From assembly GCA_033398695.1 (NCBI GenBank), contig CM065802.1, forward strand, positions 154,056,096-154,120,095: a stretch of 64,000 nt of DNA, written 5' to 3'. Position 1 is the stretch's first letter; each line of letters starts with the position of its first letter. The notes under the pieces were generated by a model. It did not search any database. It was not told the DNA's origin and saw only the letters and a list, made by a program, of their open reading frames with translations. The translations under genes and the position numbers were made by a program. The DNA is from Orobanche coerulescens (Eukaryota; Streptophyta; Magnoliopsida; Lamiales; Orobanchaceae). Shown here one piece after another: positions 20,755 through 32,719 of this stretch.

Positions 20755-23427
20755 TGTAACACCCCCAATCCGCTCAGGGATATTACACGCCGTAGACCCT
20801 CTCCTCGAGGATCTACCAGGCTGGTAACAACATTTAACATCTCGACAATGCCTTCAAGGCAAAAGGACTCAGTAGACCGATTTGGTCTTTCAATAAAATA
20901 TACAACTCGATTACAAACACATACCCACGCAGGGGTCAAAATACAATAAACTCCCGTACAACGGGGAAAAGGTACTGCATCGGAAAAGAAAATACAACTA
21001 GACCAATACGACATCAACGGATCCTCGTGTGATTAGTATCGTTCATCTTTCATCATCCTTCGTGCCGACCCTATGCCATGCTCCAAAACCTGAATGCAAA
21101 AATAGACATCCACCCCGAATACTGGGGTTAGCAAACTCCACCGTTTTGCTAGTGCAAGTATAAATTACGAAAACGAGCCATACATATCATACTCCACGGA
21201 ACATGTTAATCACAAACATACTTCCCGAGGTAAATCACTTAATCAAAACGGTTAAATCGAAAGATAGGTAAACCCGATATACATCTTGTGAAAACATTTT
21301 ACGATCTCGGGAGTTTTGAAAACACATTGGGATTTAAGAATTCTCAAACCTTACAAAACGCTAGGGACACAAATTTCAAAAGTCATTTTCCCAAAACTAA
21401 AATCCGATAACAACAAATGGGGTCCACGACCCGATCATACCATAACAACCTGTTTCCACAGATTATTCGCGTCCGTGCTAGCAAGCCACGGACCTCGATG
21501 CTCCCGTAGAACAAACCCGAGTGAATAACCCACAGGGAAACTATATCAAATCACATGTCACCGTAACCGCAGTCACGTGACTACAAGCACATATACGTAC
21601 ATAATCAAACCACAACCATAAGTTATCCCGGCATCGCGCTAACAAGCCACGAACCTCGGAGTCCCCGCAAGACATACCCGATGATACCCCACAAGTTATC
21701 TCGGCATCGGGCTAACAAGCCACGAACCTCGGAGTCCCCGCAAGACATACCCGTATTGGATAACCCTACGGTTTCGCCCGACCCATACTAGCAAGTATGG
21801 ATCCCGGAGATTCAACAATCCTACCCGGAGGCACATCACTTACATCAAGCACACAACAATAATCACTTATCAAGCCAAACAACATTAAGTATCACAACCT
21901 CCTTTCAAGGAGTAACAACTAATATCACACACATTACGTTCTTACCGAACAAGTACACAATAACAATACGTAATCCCCGGCAAAGGATTACGGTCTATCA
22001 ACTCACTCGAAGTGATCATATTATCTTTAAACATACAAAACCAACACACATATTCCGAGAACACATATTCACGAAGTATACGAATTATCGTTGAAAGACA
22101 ACATTTATCGAGAACATACCGATCCCTTTTTACGTTCATTAAACATTGGATTTTGCATAAAATCATTTATAAAGAATTATATCAACGAAACATGAAATGT
22201 ATGGGCAAGATACTTGCCTCAAAATCGGCACGCAAGTATCCCGACGAACACGGCTCAACCGGAAAGCTTCGAAACGCCCAATGCTATCGAAACGGAAGAC
22301 GACGATTTAACGAAAGGGTTCAACACGATTTCTTCACAAGAAACACGACCCTAACATCATACAATCAATAAATCATCGATCATACGAGGAAGAATAATCG
22401 TAGAACGCCCGACAACCCCTCTAAGACATTTTACCGGACACCTTCAAGGCGTCGGTCAAGAACTCGACCCAAGTAACGAATCGATACGATCCAACCATGG
22501 AATAACAAGGGAAAAGATATAATACATCTAAATATTCATCAATACATCATAATCCTAAGTTAAATCGGATTAATCGGACGAAAACAACCAAAACCCCCAA
22601 ATTCCCCAAAACTAGATTTCTAGGAAATCTGACCTGATTCGCTCGATCAAAGGATGTTATAGGACGGATGATTGACGATATGAACCTCCAAACTTCATGG
22701 ATATGTTGCTAAACAACATGGCTTCAAGCTTAGAACACGCCCAGCTTCAGAAGAGGAGAAGAAGAAGGTGAAAAATGGCAAGAAAACGTCTCAGTGGCCT
22801 TTTATAGGGGTTGATCGCTGCCGACACGCCCGTGCCGATCGGCACGGCCGTGTCGCATACCTGGCCGACAGGATATGTGACTCGTCCGACAAGGACTTCA
22901 AGACGACTCGACCGTGTCCGAACACGGTCGGGCGTGTCGGCATCGTCTCGAGCTTATCCTAAGAGTACGCAGCACGGCCGTGTCGGACGACACGGCCGAG
23001 TTCGGTCGGCGTAAACCTCGGCATTTCGGACGAGTACGCACGGCCGTGTCGGACGACACGGTCGGGTTCGGCCGCAATGATCGCCAATAACGAGCGGTGA
23101 GCTAAAACGACCATAACTCTCTCGTACGGACTCCGATTTACTCACCGCTTGAACCATTGGAAAGCTAACTCGATGCTCTATAATATTGCAAGATTTAGAA
23201 TTTTGGAGTTACCAAAAATTAATGGTGACTTTACAAAGTCGAACTCCCACGTGAAAAAGTCGATTAAGGACACGGAACTCAATAAAACGACACCGAAACG
23301 AACTCGGATGACAAAAAGTGCAGAATTAATCATTCTCGAAATGACGATAGGTCATGAGCGAGTCGTCAAAACGGACTTCCGCCGAAAAAAAAGAAAATTA
23401 CCGAAATTCGAAATTGCGGATATTACA
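20755..23427 (-). repeat. Left (3') LTR of the gag-only gypsy element
   Basis: 2673 bp. On the minus strand: palindrome block (23066-22815), TATA CCCCTATAAAAGG (about 22810-22797), donor CAG|GTCAG at 22633, box GCTAACCCC-N7-GGGG (21132-21113), acceptor TGCATTCAG|GT ending at 21090. It also has direct repeats of CGAACCTCGGAGTCCCCGC, with CAAGACATACCCG, at 21650-21755. Confidence 0.92.
22815..23066 (-). promoter_or_regulatory. CACGGCCGTG-type palindrome block upstream of LTR TATA box
   Basis: Several copies of GCACGGCCGTGTCGG and CGACACGGCCG occur, plus GTGCCGATCGGCAC (a perfect palindrome) and GACACGGTCGG. This is a GC-rich counterpart of the TAGCGYRCGCTA and ACGTACGT clusters, at the same place relative to the TATA box. 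Confidence 0.75.
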
Positions 23428-23872
23428 TTCTACCCTCCTTAAAAGAAGTTTCGTCCCGAAACTTAAAACAAGTAGGGAGAAGCAATATCCCGCCAGAAAA
23501 CTCAATGAGATACGCAAGAAACGCGTAACTAATGCCAAACGGCGAAACGTTACATACAACGCAACGGAATATACGGTGTGAAAACACGCTCCACGACGAC
23601 CAACACAACGTCGCCGTTAGGGACATGATAAAATCAACAAGTGACAAACGTCATCAAATAGATAATACAATCAAGTCAATTATCCGAACAATCACAAAAC
23701 ACTAAGCACCGTGCATGGTTGAGAAAACGAAAAATAAACACAAAACGATCCACTTCGAATAAAAGAACTTTATCTCCGAGATTCGAAACAACCGGGTAAG
23801 GAAATAACATAACATACAACTGATAGACCACGCCCCTCAGGGACTCCTCGGAGTTGGTCCTGATTTCAGTGC
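23428..23872 (-). other. 3' internal noncoding part of gag-only gypsy element
   Basis: Starts with the polypurine tract next to the LTR. The remainder shows no recognisable pol sequence and no sustained reading frame. Confidence 0.6.
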
Positions 23873-24868
23873 TCAAATCCGTGCCTCGGAAGGCTCGGTG
23901 ACCAACTCGCAAAACTGAACTCGGTGTCCCTCAAGCCCGCACTTGTAACACGTTACTAGCGGAGAAGGGCAATGTGCACGGACATGCCCTGCCACATTGC
24001 GATTAAAACACCTCCCGGCTTTACCAGAGTCAAAACAAGACTTAGAACTCTCGGTCCCACGCAACGAGCGACAGAGCTTCACACCAAAGACTACGACGTT
24101 GCGAACTAGAAACACCAACTCCCGCACTATCCACAAGGTCATTGGACTTCCTCTGCTTCTTCGACTGGCACACGCTCCGACGATAACGAAGCTAATTCAC
24201 GGCCAATGCTCGATCTTGGTAGTCCTCAACGAAGTGCAAGTGAGTCCCGACATATACACGCGAATCTCTCGCTTCATTCGTCTCTGTCAAAATGAAAGAT
24301 CCTCTCTTCCTCGGTTCTCACCCGATCTCGCACATAACCGAGTTGTTTGCTATAGTCGATGATAGCCTCGTGACATCAAACACCTTGTGGTTCTCGCCGA
24401 ATAAAATTCGTGAATCCTCTCGCTCTCTAATCGGTTTCTGACGTAACTCGGCTTCCATGAATGCCTCGAACTCGCCCACGTGACATCACGATCATGAGGC
24501 TTAACAGCCTCCCACCAATTAGCGGCATCTTTGTCAAGAAGGTATCGCGCAATAGGTACCTTCCGTTCTTCAGACAATCGACAATTTCAAATATCTTTCC
24601 CAACCGAAAAGCCAACCATCCTGCCTCAACGCATCCGCAACACCGCGAATCGAGGGGATTCATACGAATTACCTCCAAGCCACCGGTTTGCACCGGTGTT
24701 ACGAGTCACATCTGTAATACGCTGAACCGCCCGAGTCAACCGAGTCATCTCGTGTAGATACTGTGTAAAATAGTAGCGACACCGATACCGCATCATCACC
24801 GGCAGATGATCTCGACTACGCGTCTGATTGCCACGACTACGACCTCGGCCCCTCGGCATACCGAATAA
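23873..24868 (-). pseudogene. gag of the non-autonomous gypsy element
   Basis: On the minus strand it begins around 24860 with MPRGRGRSRGNQTRSRDH, the Arg/Gly-rich start also seen in Gypsy-A and Gypsy-C. Capsid fragments in shifting frames follow: ANRWLGG, KVPIARYLLDKDAANWWEAV and RIHEFYSA. It ends with two CCHC-like knuckles: CFNRNVAGHVRAHC (second Cys lost) and CYKCGLEGHRVQFC. Several frameshifts and stops break it. The gag might once have served for packaging by proteins of an autonomous relative, but this copy is not intact. Confidence 0.8.
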
Positions 24869-26260
24869 GTAATTACTCAAAGACAATAGAAAAATCATAA
24901 CATATACCACATACAACAATTTCCATCGTAAAGCAACATGCATACTAAAATCATAGCAACGACGGTATCGTTCGGAATCTCAACGGCCCGAACGATAACC
25001 AAAGACATAATCACAAAACATCATGGAACAATCACACATATACACGAACATACCAACCCAAGCTTCAACAGCTCACACTCGCGTGTCAACACGCAAATCA
25101 CCACGAGGCGATAAACAGTAAATACCAGTTCACACCTCTCACAGAGGGCTAGTACAACAAATGCGTGGCAACGCCTCGACGTTCATGCCACCAATTTGAT
25201 CACAATTCGGGGTTAACACCATAACGAAAGTTCGAAAACCATACACGCATTTCCGGTCCGCAAACAGGAATGATAGGTTTTAAAAACAAAAACCACTTTT
25301 TGAAAACAGTTTGGAAACAACAGTTGATCTTGAGTATCATTTTACAAAAAGTAGTACAAACACCATTATCGAGACTTTGAAAATCATCTTGCGTTTGAAC
25401 AAAAATGAGGACACCTTTCCTTTAGTGAAAAACTTTCAAAAATATTCGATCCTTGGGTCTAAGCAACTGCATATGAAAATATCTCAAAATAATTTTGGTC
25501 CTCAACCTGAAAATTTTTGAAATGTATAGCGGCATTAGAAAAAAACTTGAAAAAACCGCAAGAAAAAAATTAGATTTAAAAGTACGTCTCGAATTTTAAT
25601 TTTCTAAGATACTCAAGGTTTTCAAAATAATTCAATGGGCTAGAATGCCCAAAAATTTTCGTAATTACAAGGAACAATATAGCGCCGTGGGTCCCGCTAC
25701 GGAACCCACCAAGCTAAAAACCATTTACAAAAACGCCAAAAGGCCGATGACGGTAATATTTCAAAACTCACGAAGCCATTTAGAAAATAATAAATACCGT
25801 CATAAGAATTTCGCCAAACGATCAAGGCCGTAATGCCAAAAACTCGGTTAAGGAATTGGTTTTCGAAATAAAACTCGGTCGGTAAAATACCGAAAGTCAT
25901 TGCAAAAGAACTCACGCAACGGATAAAAGAAATACGGTTCAACATACACAATCGAGCAACACTACTCCTCATATGAACGAAATATGAGAGTCAAATAACC
26001 ACATATCACAAAATCAAAATCCATAAGATGATTCCGTCACTTAACAAATAATCATAAAAATAGCTCGTGTCACACGAGGCACAACACAAAGAAGGGAGAC
26101 TTACATTCACAGGTCGCACGAAGATGATGATCGCCCACGATACTAATCACGACCAACAAACTCGGGCACGCGTCGCGACACGACTTAGTCAGACAAAATC
26201 CGACGAGACAAAAACTCAATAGACACCACTAACCCGACAGCCTAGGTTTCCGTAACCTAA
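24869..26260 (-). other. Long leader of gag-only gypsy element
   Basis: About 1.4 kb between the primer binding site and gag, with no sustained reading frame or recognisable domain. Such a leader may hold packaging or dimerisation signals; I see no specific motif. Confidence 0.5.
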
Positions 26261-26272
26261 GCTCCGATACCA
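26261..26272 (-). other. Primer binding site of gag-only gypsy element
   Basis: The minus strand reads TGGTATCGGAGC, one mismatch from the initiator tRNA-Met complement, three bases from the LTR start at 26276. Confidence 0.88.
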
Positions 26273-26275
26273 TTC

Positions 26276-28948
26276 TGTAACACCCCCAATCCGCTCAGGG
26301 ATATTACACGCCGTAGACCCTCTCCTCGAGGATCTACCAGGCTGGTAACAACATTTAACATCTCGACAATGCCTTCAAGGCAAAAGGACTCAGTAGACCG
26401 ATTTGGTCTTTCAATAAAATATACAACTCGATTACAAACACATACCCACGCAGGGGTCAAAATACAATAAACTCCCGTACAACGGGGAAAAGGTACTGCA
26501 TCGGAAAAGAAAATACAACTAGACCAATACGACATCAACGGATCCTCGTGTGATTAGTATCGTTCATCTTTCATCATCCTTCGTGCCGACCCTATGCCAT
26601 GCTCCAAAACCTGAATGCAAAAATAGACATCCACCCCGAATACTGGGGTTAGCAAACTCCACCGTTTTGCTAGTGCAAGTATAAATTACGAAAATGAGCC
26701 ATACATATCATACTCCACGGAACATGTTAATCACAAACATACTTCCCGAGGTAAATCACTTAATCAAAACGGTTAAATCGAAAGATAGGGGTAAACCCGA
26801 TATACATCTTGTGAAAACATTTTTCGATCTCGGGAGTTTTGAAAACACATTGGGATTTAAGAATTCTCAAACCTTTCAAAAACGTTTAGGGACACAGCCC
26901 AAAAGTCATTTTCCCAAAACTAAAATCCGATAACAACAAATGAGGTCCACGACCCGATCATACCATAACAACCTGTTTCCACAGATTATTCGCGTCCCGT
27001 GCTAGCAAGCCACGGACCTCAGATGCTCCCGTAGAACAAACCCGAGTGAATAACCCACAGGGAAACTATATCAAATCACATGTCACCGTAACCGCAGTCA
27101 CGTGACTACAAGCACATATACGTACATAATCAAACCACAACCATAAGTTATCCCGGCATCGCGCTAACAAGCCACGAACCTCGGAGTCCCCGCAAGACAT
27201 ACCCGATGATACCCCACAAGTTATCTCGGCATCGGGCTAACAAGCCACGAACCTCGGAGTCCCCGCAAGACATACCCGTATTGGATAACCCTACGGTTTC
27301 GCCCGACCCATACTAGCAAGTATGGATCCGAGATTCAACAATCCTACCCGAGGCACATCACATACATCAAGCACACAACAATAATCACTTATCAAGCCAA
27401 ACAACATTAAGTATCACAACCTCCTTTCAAGGAGTAACAACTAATATCACACACATTACGTTCTTACCGAACAAGTACACAACAATACGTAATCCCGGCA
27501 AAGGATTACGGTCTATCAACTCACTCGAAGTGATCATATTATCTTTAAACATACAAAACCAACACACATATTCCGAGAACACATATTCACGAAGTATACG
27601 AATTATCGTTGAAAGACAACATTTATCGAGAACATACCGATCCCTTTTTACGTTCATTAAACATTGGATTTTGCATAAAATCATTTATCAAGAATTATAT
27701 CAACGAAACATGAAATGTATGGGCAAGATACTTGCCTCAAAATCGGCACGCAAGTATCCCGACGAACACGGCTCAACCGGAAAGCTTCGAAACGCCCAAT
27801 GCTATCGAAACGGAAGACGACGACGAACGAAAGGGTTCAACACGATTTCTTCACAAGAAACACGACCCTAACATCATACAATCAATAAATCATCGATCAT
27901 ACGAGGAAGAATAATCGTAGAACGCCCGACAACCCCTCTAAGACATTTTACCGGACACCTTCAAGGCGTCGGTCAAGAACTCGACCCAAATAACGAATCG
28001 ATATGATCCAACCATGGAATAACAAGGGAAATGATATAATATATCTAAATATTCATCAATACATCATAATCCTAAGTTAAATCGGATTAATCGGACGAAA
28101 ACAACCAAAACCCCCAAATTCCCCAAAACTAGATTTCTAGGAAATCTGACCTGATTCGCTCGATCAAAGGATGTTATAGGACGGATGATTGACGATATGA
28201 ACCTCCAAACTTCATGGATATGTTGCTAAACAACATGGCTTCAAGCTTAGAACACGCCCAGCTTCAGAAGAGGAGAAGAAGAAGGTGAAAAATGGCAAGA
28301 AAAACGTCTGCAGGGCCTTTTATAGGGGTTGGTGCTGCCGGACACGGCCCGTGCCGATCGGGCACGGCCGTCGCATACCCTGGCCGACAGGCGGGACTCG
28401 TCCGACAGCTGACTCGGCACGACTCGGCCGTGTCCTCGAACACGGCCGGGCGTGTCGGCGATGCCTCGAGCTTATCCTAAGAGTACGGCACGGCCGTGTT
28501 TGACGACACGGCCGAGTTCGGTCGGCGAAACCTCGGCATTTCCGGACGAGTACGCACGGGCCGTGTCGGACGACACGGTCGGGTTCGGCCGGCGATGATC
28601 GCCAATAACGAGCGGGTGAGCTAAAACGACCATAACTCTCTCGTACGGACTCCGATTGACTCACCGTTTGAACCATTGGAAAGCTAACTCGATGCTCTAT
28701 AATATTGCAAAGATTTAGAATTTTTGGAGTTACCAAAAATTAATGGTGACTTTACAAAGTCGAACTCCCACGTGAAAAAGTCGATTAAGGACACGGAACT
28801 CAATAAAACGACACCGAAACGAACTCGGATGACAAAAAGTGCAGAATTAATCATTCTCGAAATGACGATAGGTCATGAGCGAGTCGTCAAAACGGACTTC
28901 CGCCGAAAAAAAAGAAAATTACCGAAATTCGAAATTGCGGATATTACA
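26276..28948 (-). repeat. Right (5') LTR of the gag-only gypsy element
   Basis: Near-identical partner of 20755-23427. Small indels are scattered, but a marked excess of substitutions and single-base G/C indels is confined to 28332-28620, the palindrome block upstream of the TATA box. The putative acceptor is at 26611. Confidence 0.92.
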
Positions 28949-29834
28949 CAAATAGCGACGGGAATAACATTAAACGCGGAATTGAGTAAAACAAGTCCGA
29001 AAAAAGCTCGGATGATAAAAAGTCCAGTATTAAATATTCTCACAATATCAATATGGTTACAAGCGAGTCACTAAAAATGAAAAATACACCAAAATGAAAT
29101 ATACCGGAAAAAGGAAAATAAATGCGGATATTACAGTATGTGCCCAATCGGACTTGGTATGTTAGCTACTCAGAGAAGGTCCCATTAAGGCCTCTAGATT
29201 GTTCATGTGCATGCATTCAATAAAAGGGAAGATATTGGGAAGGTCTATCGAAGCATCAAGTAAATATGTGATATGCATTAGCGAATTCTAGAAATTTTAC
29301 ACATTTTGGGAGGGTCCCTTCGAGTCCTCAAGAGGATTCGTGATATGCATTAGCGGGGGCCATGTGTGAGGTGTTATCCTATGCGTAGGATAATTGCTTA
29401 GAAAATTGAGTTCTCATTTTATTGTTATGTCATCTGAATATGTTGATACACGTGATTGGACCGTGAATGTGTATTTTGTACCTATGAGTTGTGTAATACC
29501 ACCAGTATTACATGCTGTTTCACATTGAGCGATCATTTCTATTTCTTCTATGTAATAAATAAATGTACTCTGTCGTGATAAATGTATTTTGAATGATATG
29601 TTCGTACTGTATTATCATGAATAAAGCTTGTCCTCACCTGTTATTCTTGTAATGTGATTGTGTGATGGTTGATGATTTGTCGGTGACATACCTTGATGTC
29701 GTTGGGCAATTATCGGTGCGAATATGATGGTAGCCAATGTCTTGTTCCCCGAGAGATTACTCGACGAGATTGAGAGGGAGTCGCATTATAAGGAATCAAT
29801 GTGATAATAACTTAGTGAACAAATTGAACCTTAC

Positions 29835-30178
29835 GTACGTTATAAGCTATGTATTACGTATGCTAAGAGTGTGTCATTACGTACGCTAAAGATAATACCT
29901 TACGTATGTAATGCGGTCTTCGGTCTTCGGATAGGGAATCTTCGTCGGATGGTGCATTGTCAGACCAACTTTTGGCGCGATAGCGACAGGCAAGTCAACG
30001 GGTTTTACGTACGTTAGCGTACTTTCGTTACGTACGTAACAACGTGTGTGATTTAGTCCAGTTAGTTCTGAGTTTTCCTTACGTACATTAATCTTTCAGC
30101 AATAACGTACATAACATGACTTACGTACGTAAAGCTTCAGGCCTAACGTGCGTAAAGCCCTTCCGAATTTATAAAAAG
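29835..30178 (+). promoter_or_regulatory. ACGTACGT palindrome cluster and TATA box in gypsy LTR
   Basis: About ten copies: CTTACGTACGTTAT, ATTACGTATGCTAA, ATTACGTACGCTAA, TTACGTATGTAA, TTTACGTACGTTAGC, GTTACGTACGTAAC, TTACGTACATTA, TAACGTACATAA, CTTACGTACGTAAAG and TAACGTGCGTAA. They end about 20 bp before TTTATAAAAAG (30169-30179). The spacer TTAGTCCAGTTAG repeats the GTCCAG word of other clusters. Confidence 0.82.
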
Positions 30179-30385
30179 ACACCCTCCCTTTCATTTCTTC
30201 CGACCCAAAACTCACCCCTTTCTCTTGTATACTATCCTCTACCTTCCCTAAGTCGATTTTAGCTTCCCAAATCAAGTGTTATCCTGTTGGAGTGAGTTGA
30301 TCAAGCTCCGGAGGAGGTTTTGAAGGTGCTACCCTCTCATTCTTCGTCGTCTTTCGTCGTTCTTCATCCTCTTTTGTCAATTAAG

Positions 30386-31502
30386 GTAAGTTTATCGACC
30401 TGAACTCATTTCAGTTTTGTTATACGAGTCATACTAAATTTCAGATGCCTTGGGTAGTTTAGAACTTTCGATAATGATCGGAACGGTGAAAACTATCACA
30501 ATTGTTAATCGATGCCTATCTTGCTAGTAATTGGAATGGGTGATGGTAGTACTCGTAGTTGGATGGGAACTCATAGCCGAATTGTTAATCACCAACACCT
30601 TAGAATCATCTTGTTGAAGATTTCAATTATAATCCTATTACCATATTGTAAAAATGTTAATAATTCCTTGATGAACTAACTAACGGCTATCAATTCGGAT
30701 AGGTGTGCAAACATGTTAAGATTTCAAAGAATTAGTGCTTAATTGTTCCATTCTAGTAATTTAAACTAAAGTTAGTGATGTAATTACGGTGGCCTTGAGC
30801 CCTAATAACGACGTAGGGATGTTTTATTAGAACATTGATCAACGAGATGATAAAGTGCAAAATGGCGAATCGAGGAAATTAGTAATATACATTATGGTCA
30901 AAAATAGAGAATTTCGATTTTGGCGACATGAACAACCAAGTTTAGGACCCTAGAGGACGGGGGGAAGATTGTCGTTAATCATCATTGTTACCATAAGATG
31001 TTAATCGACGAACATGTAATAGGTTGAGCTTTCGGGTGTGGTCGTTCGAGCCGTTGTGTTATCAAGGGAGTAACTCTCGTCGGATTTGAGGCAAGTGAAT
31101 CTTGCTCGGACCTTACGTCTTAAAATTTCAGAATATTGCATGTGTTACTGTCTATGGAATGGTGCTCGTCTTATCTAGCTCGTCCAGAGTATTCCTGTGT
31201 AGATACTTCTGTGACCCATGGCTGCGGCCCTGGGAGTTTATATGTTGATATATCTTACGGAATTGTTTTGAGGGATAAAACCTGAATGGTACCCATGTCC
31301 GGAGTATTCCTGTGTAGATGCTTCCGTGACCCTTAGTTGCGACCTTGGGAGTATATGTGCTGATAAAACAAATGACGTTGAATATTCGGTGATGACCTTG
31401 TTTTCTGAATTTATCTGATTCTATGCAATTTCTTCGATTTGTCTGACCTGGGTTGACTGACACGATACGTCGTGTCAGGAAAATTTGTTGAATATGTGCA
31501 GG
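30386..31502 (+). other. Putative LTR intron
   Basis: A strong donor TTAAG|GTAAGTTT at 30385/30386 lies about 205 bp after the TATA box. The acceptor ATGTGCAG|GAC at 31502 follows CTGACCTGGGTTGACTGACA. The CTAACCCC-GGGG box of the other LTRs is not clearly conserved here, so the acceptor is the weak point. Confidence 0.35.
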
Positions 31503-31772
31503 ACATTCCCAAAGATTCCGGTCAGGCCTGAGCAGTGTTGGGAGAAGGCTTATTAATTTCTTAAACTAGATTTGAATAATCCACGTTGTGTAATAACCGT
31601 ATGAACGGACATTATTACCTTTTGTATTTCGGTTGTACGAACGCTTTCATTAGAACATTCCCGCAAACTACTTGTTGAATAAATTGTTTTAAAACCTCTT
31701 TTAAAACTCACCTTGTGGGTCCCACACGGGATTCACGGCACTGTGACGTCCGGTTTATTTTGGGGCGTTACA

Positions 31773-32304
31773 AGTTGTGATGGCATTTTGTGGATTTTGG
31801 TATTATTTGAGATGTAGTATAAATGTTTATGTTTATTTTTCTCATTTGAGAGTACAAGATGTGGAGTATGGTAATGATTGGTTTGATATGGATTAGAATG
31901 AGTTGATAATGCTATAACATTGAGATTGTTATGATAATATTCATCACCTTGTAATTACATTAGTATGTAATTATTTATGTTAATGTGATTATTATCATTG
32001 TTGAGTACTGTGGTTGAACCTGTAATGGACTTTATTTTTAGATACTTGGAGATCGATCTTGTGATCGTGAACAAATGAGCTTCCTGAGAGATACTGGCTA
32101 TGACATGCGACTGGAAAATCGAGTACTTTAACTCACTATTATTTATCACTGTAAATGTAATTTTAATAGTTGATTATATCCGTTGTCTGTGTATTTTAAA
32201 GTAATTTCTGATGGTCTATGAAATAGACTATATTTTGAAAAATTGATTCCCTATACTATTTTATTTATCGGGACGTGTAAGCAGTGGCTTAACACACAAC
32301 TGAT
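31773..32304. other. Unassigned AT-rich sequence
   Basis: No coding sequence. The motif TTTATTTTTAGATACTTGG near 32030 resembles the acceptor region of gypsy LTRs, so it may be an LTR remnant. Nothing firmer can be said. Confidence 0.3.
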
Positions 32305-32719
32305 AACTGTTGCGTTTTGGCAATTGGCCTTATACTCTCAAATGACTTTCTAGGACGGTATTTGGAAAATAGATTTTGAAAAGCCTTCATGTAATGCCCC
32401 GGCCTTTTATATGCATGATTTATTATAACCTCACGTGCAGCATTAGGTCTTTTGCATTCATAAGTAATAAAATTTTGACTAATTGGATAAGCTTAGATCT
32501 TTTAGACAATTTTAATTCAGAAATTATATATTCAGTTATCTAGTTGGGATTCTCTTCCGAGTTTGATTTTTTTGACCGTACATGTCATTGCATCGAACTT
32601 CACCATTTCAAAATCATTTGACGCTTGATCTTCATGCGAATGTCACCCACCCGTTAAATTGCAAAATAACCATGACTAATGGCTATTAAAGGCCATGGTT
32701 AGTGGCCGTTAATGTGCAT
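32305..32719 (+). repeat. Direct duplication, left copy, abutting Copia-2
   Basis: About 415 bp from TTTTGGCAATTGGCCTTATA to CGTTAATGTGCAT, repeated on the other side of Copia-2 at 41471-41880 with scattered differences. It includes an apparent gypsy LTR start TGTAATGCCCCGG at 32390. The unit ends exactly where Copia-2 starts. Confidence 0.85.

Larger units (their letters stand above)
20755..28948 (-). mobile_element. Complete gag-only Ty3/gypsy element (8194 bp) with perfect target duplication
   Basis: Two LTRs of equal length (20755-23427 and 26276-28948, 2673 bp each) start TGTAACACCCCC and end GGATATTACA. The element is flanked by CAAAT (20750-20754 and 28949-28953). On the minus strand the primer binding site TGGTATCGGAGC is at 26272-26261, and the polypurine tract AAGGAGGGTAGAA is at 23440-23428. 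The 2.85-kb interior holds a degraded gag with zinc knuckles but no protease, RT, RNase H or integrase. It is thus a non-autonomous TR-GAG-like element. The two LTRs are almost identical outside the palindrome block, so the insertion is young. Confidence 0.93.
17353..29135 (-). mobile_element. Gypsy-A 5' LTR, split by two nested insertions (about 2.4 kb net)
   Basis: It starts TGTAACATCCACAAG next to the primer site and ends GCGGATATTACA at 29135. Its own pieces are 17353-18386, 19563-20754 and 28949-29135. A solo copia LTR (18387-19562) and a complete gag-only gypsy element (20755-28948) were inserted with perfect 5-bp duplications. Read on the minus strand it has a palindrome cluster (20395-19945), a TATA box (about 19940-19929), a donor at 19755, a box and acceptor (17787-17736), and the CAGCGTCGTGGACCC terminal block. 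The flanking GTATG at 29136-29140 is the presumed target duplication. The other end is lost. Confidence 0.88.
29136..31772 (+). mobile_element. Ty3/gypsy LTR, 5' border not found (host of Gypsy-A)
   Basis: It ends GGGGCGTTACA at 31772, preceded by TGGGTCCCACACGGGATTCACGGCACTGTGACG, the same terminal block as the other gypsy LTRs. Gypsy-A inserted at or near 29135. The order on the + strand is: short direct repeats with GTGATATGCATTAGCG (29270-29360), an ACGTACGT palindrome cluster (29835-30150), TATA (30169-30178), donor TTAAG|GTAAGT (30386), a repeated block at 31175-31350 (GAGTATTCCTGTGTAGAT with GTGACCC), and candidate acceptor TGTGCAG|GAC (31502). No coding sequence is present. Confidence 0.7.

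Noticed and set aside
20385..21017. 210-codon minus-strand frame with Cys-rich sequence
   Set aside because: It spans the border of the gag-only gypsy LTR and the Gypsy-A LTR, and its C-terminal part is palindrome-cluster sequence. The LTR part recurs at 26257-26538 only as a shorter frame, so it is a chance frame.
22811..23157. Arg/His-rich frames on both strands
   Set aside because: By-product of the GC-rich CACGGCCGTG palindromes in the LTR promoter; also seen in the partner LTR.
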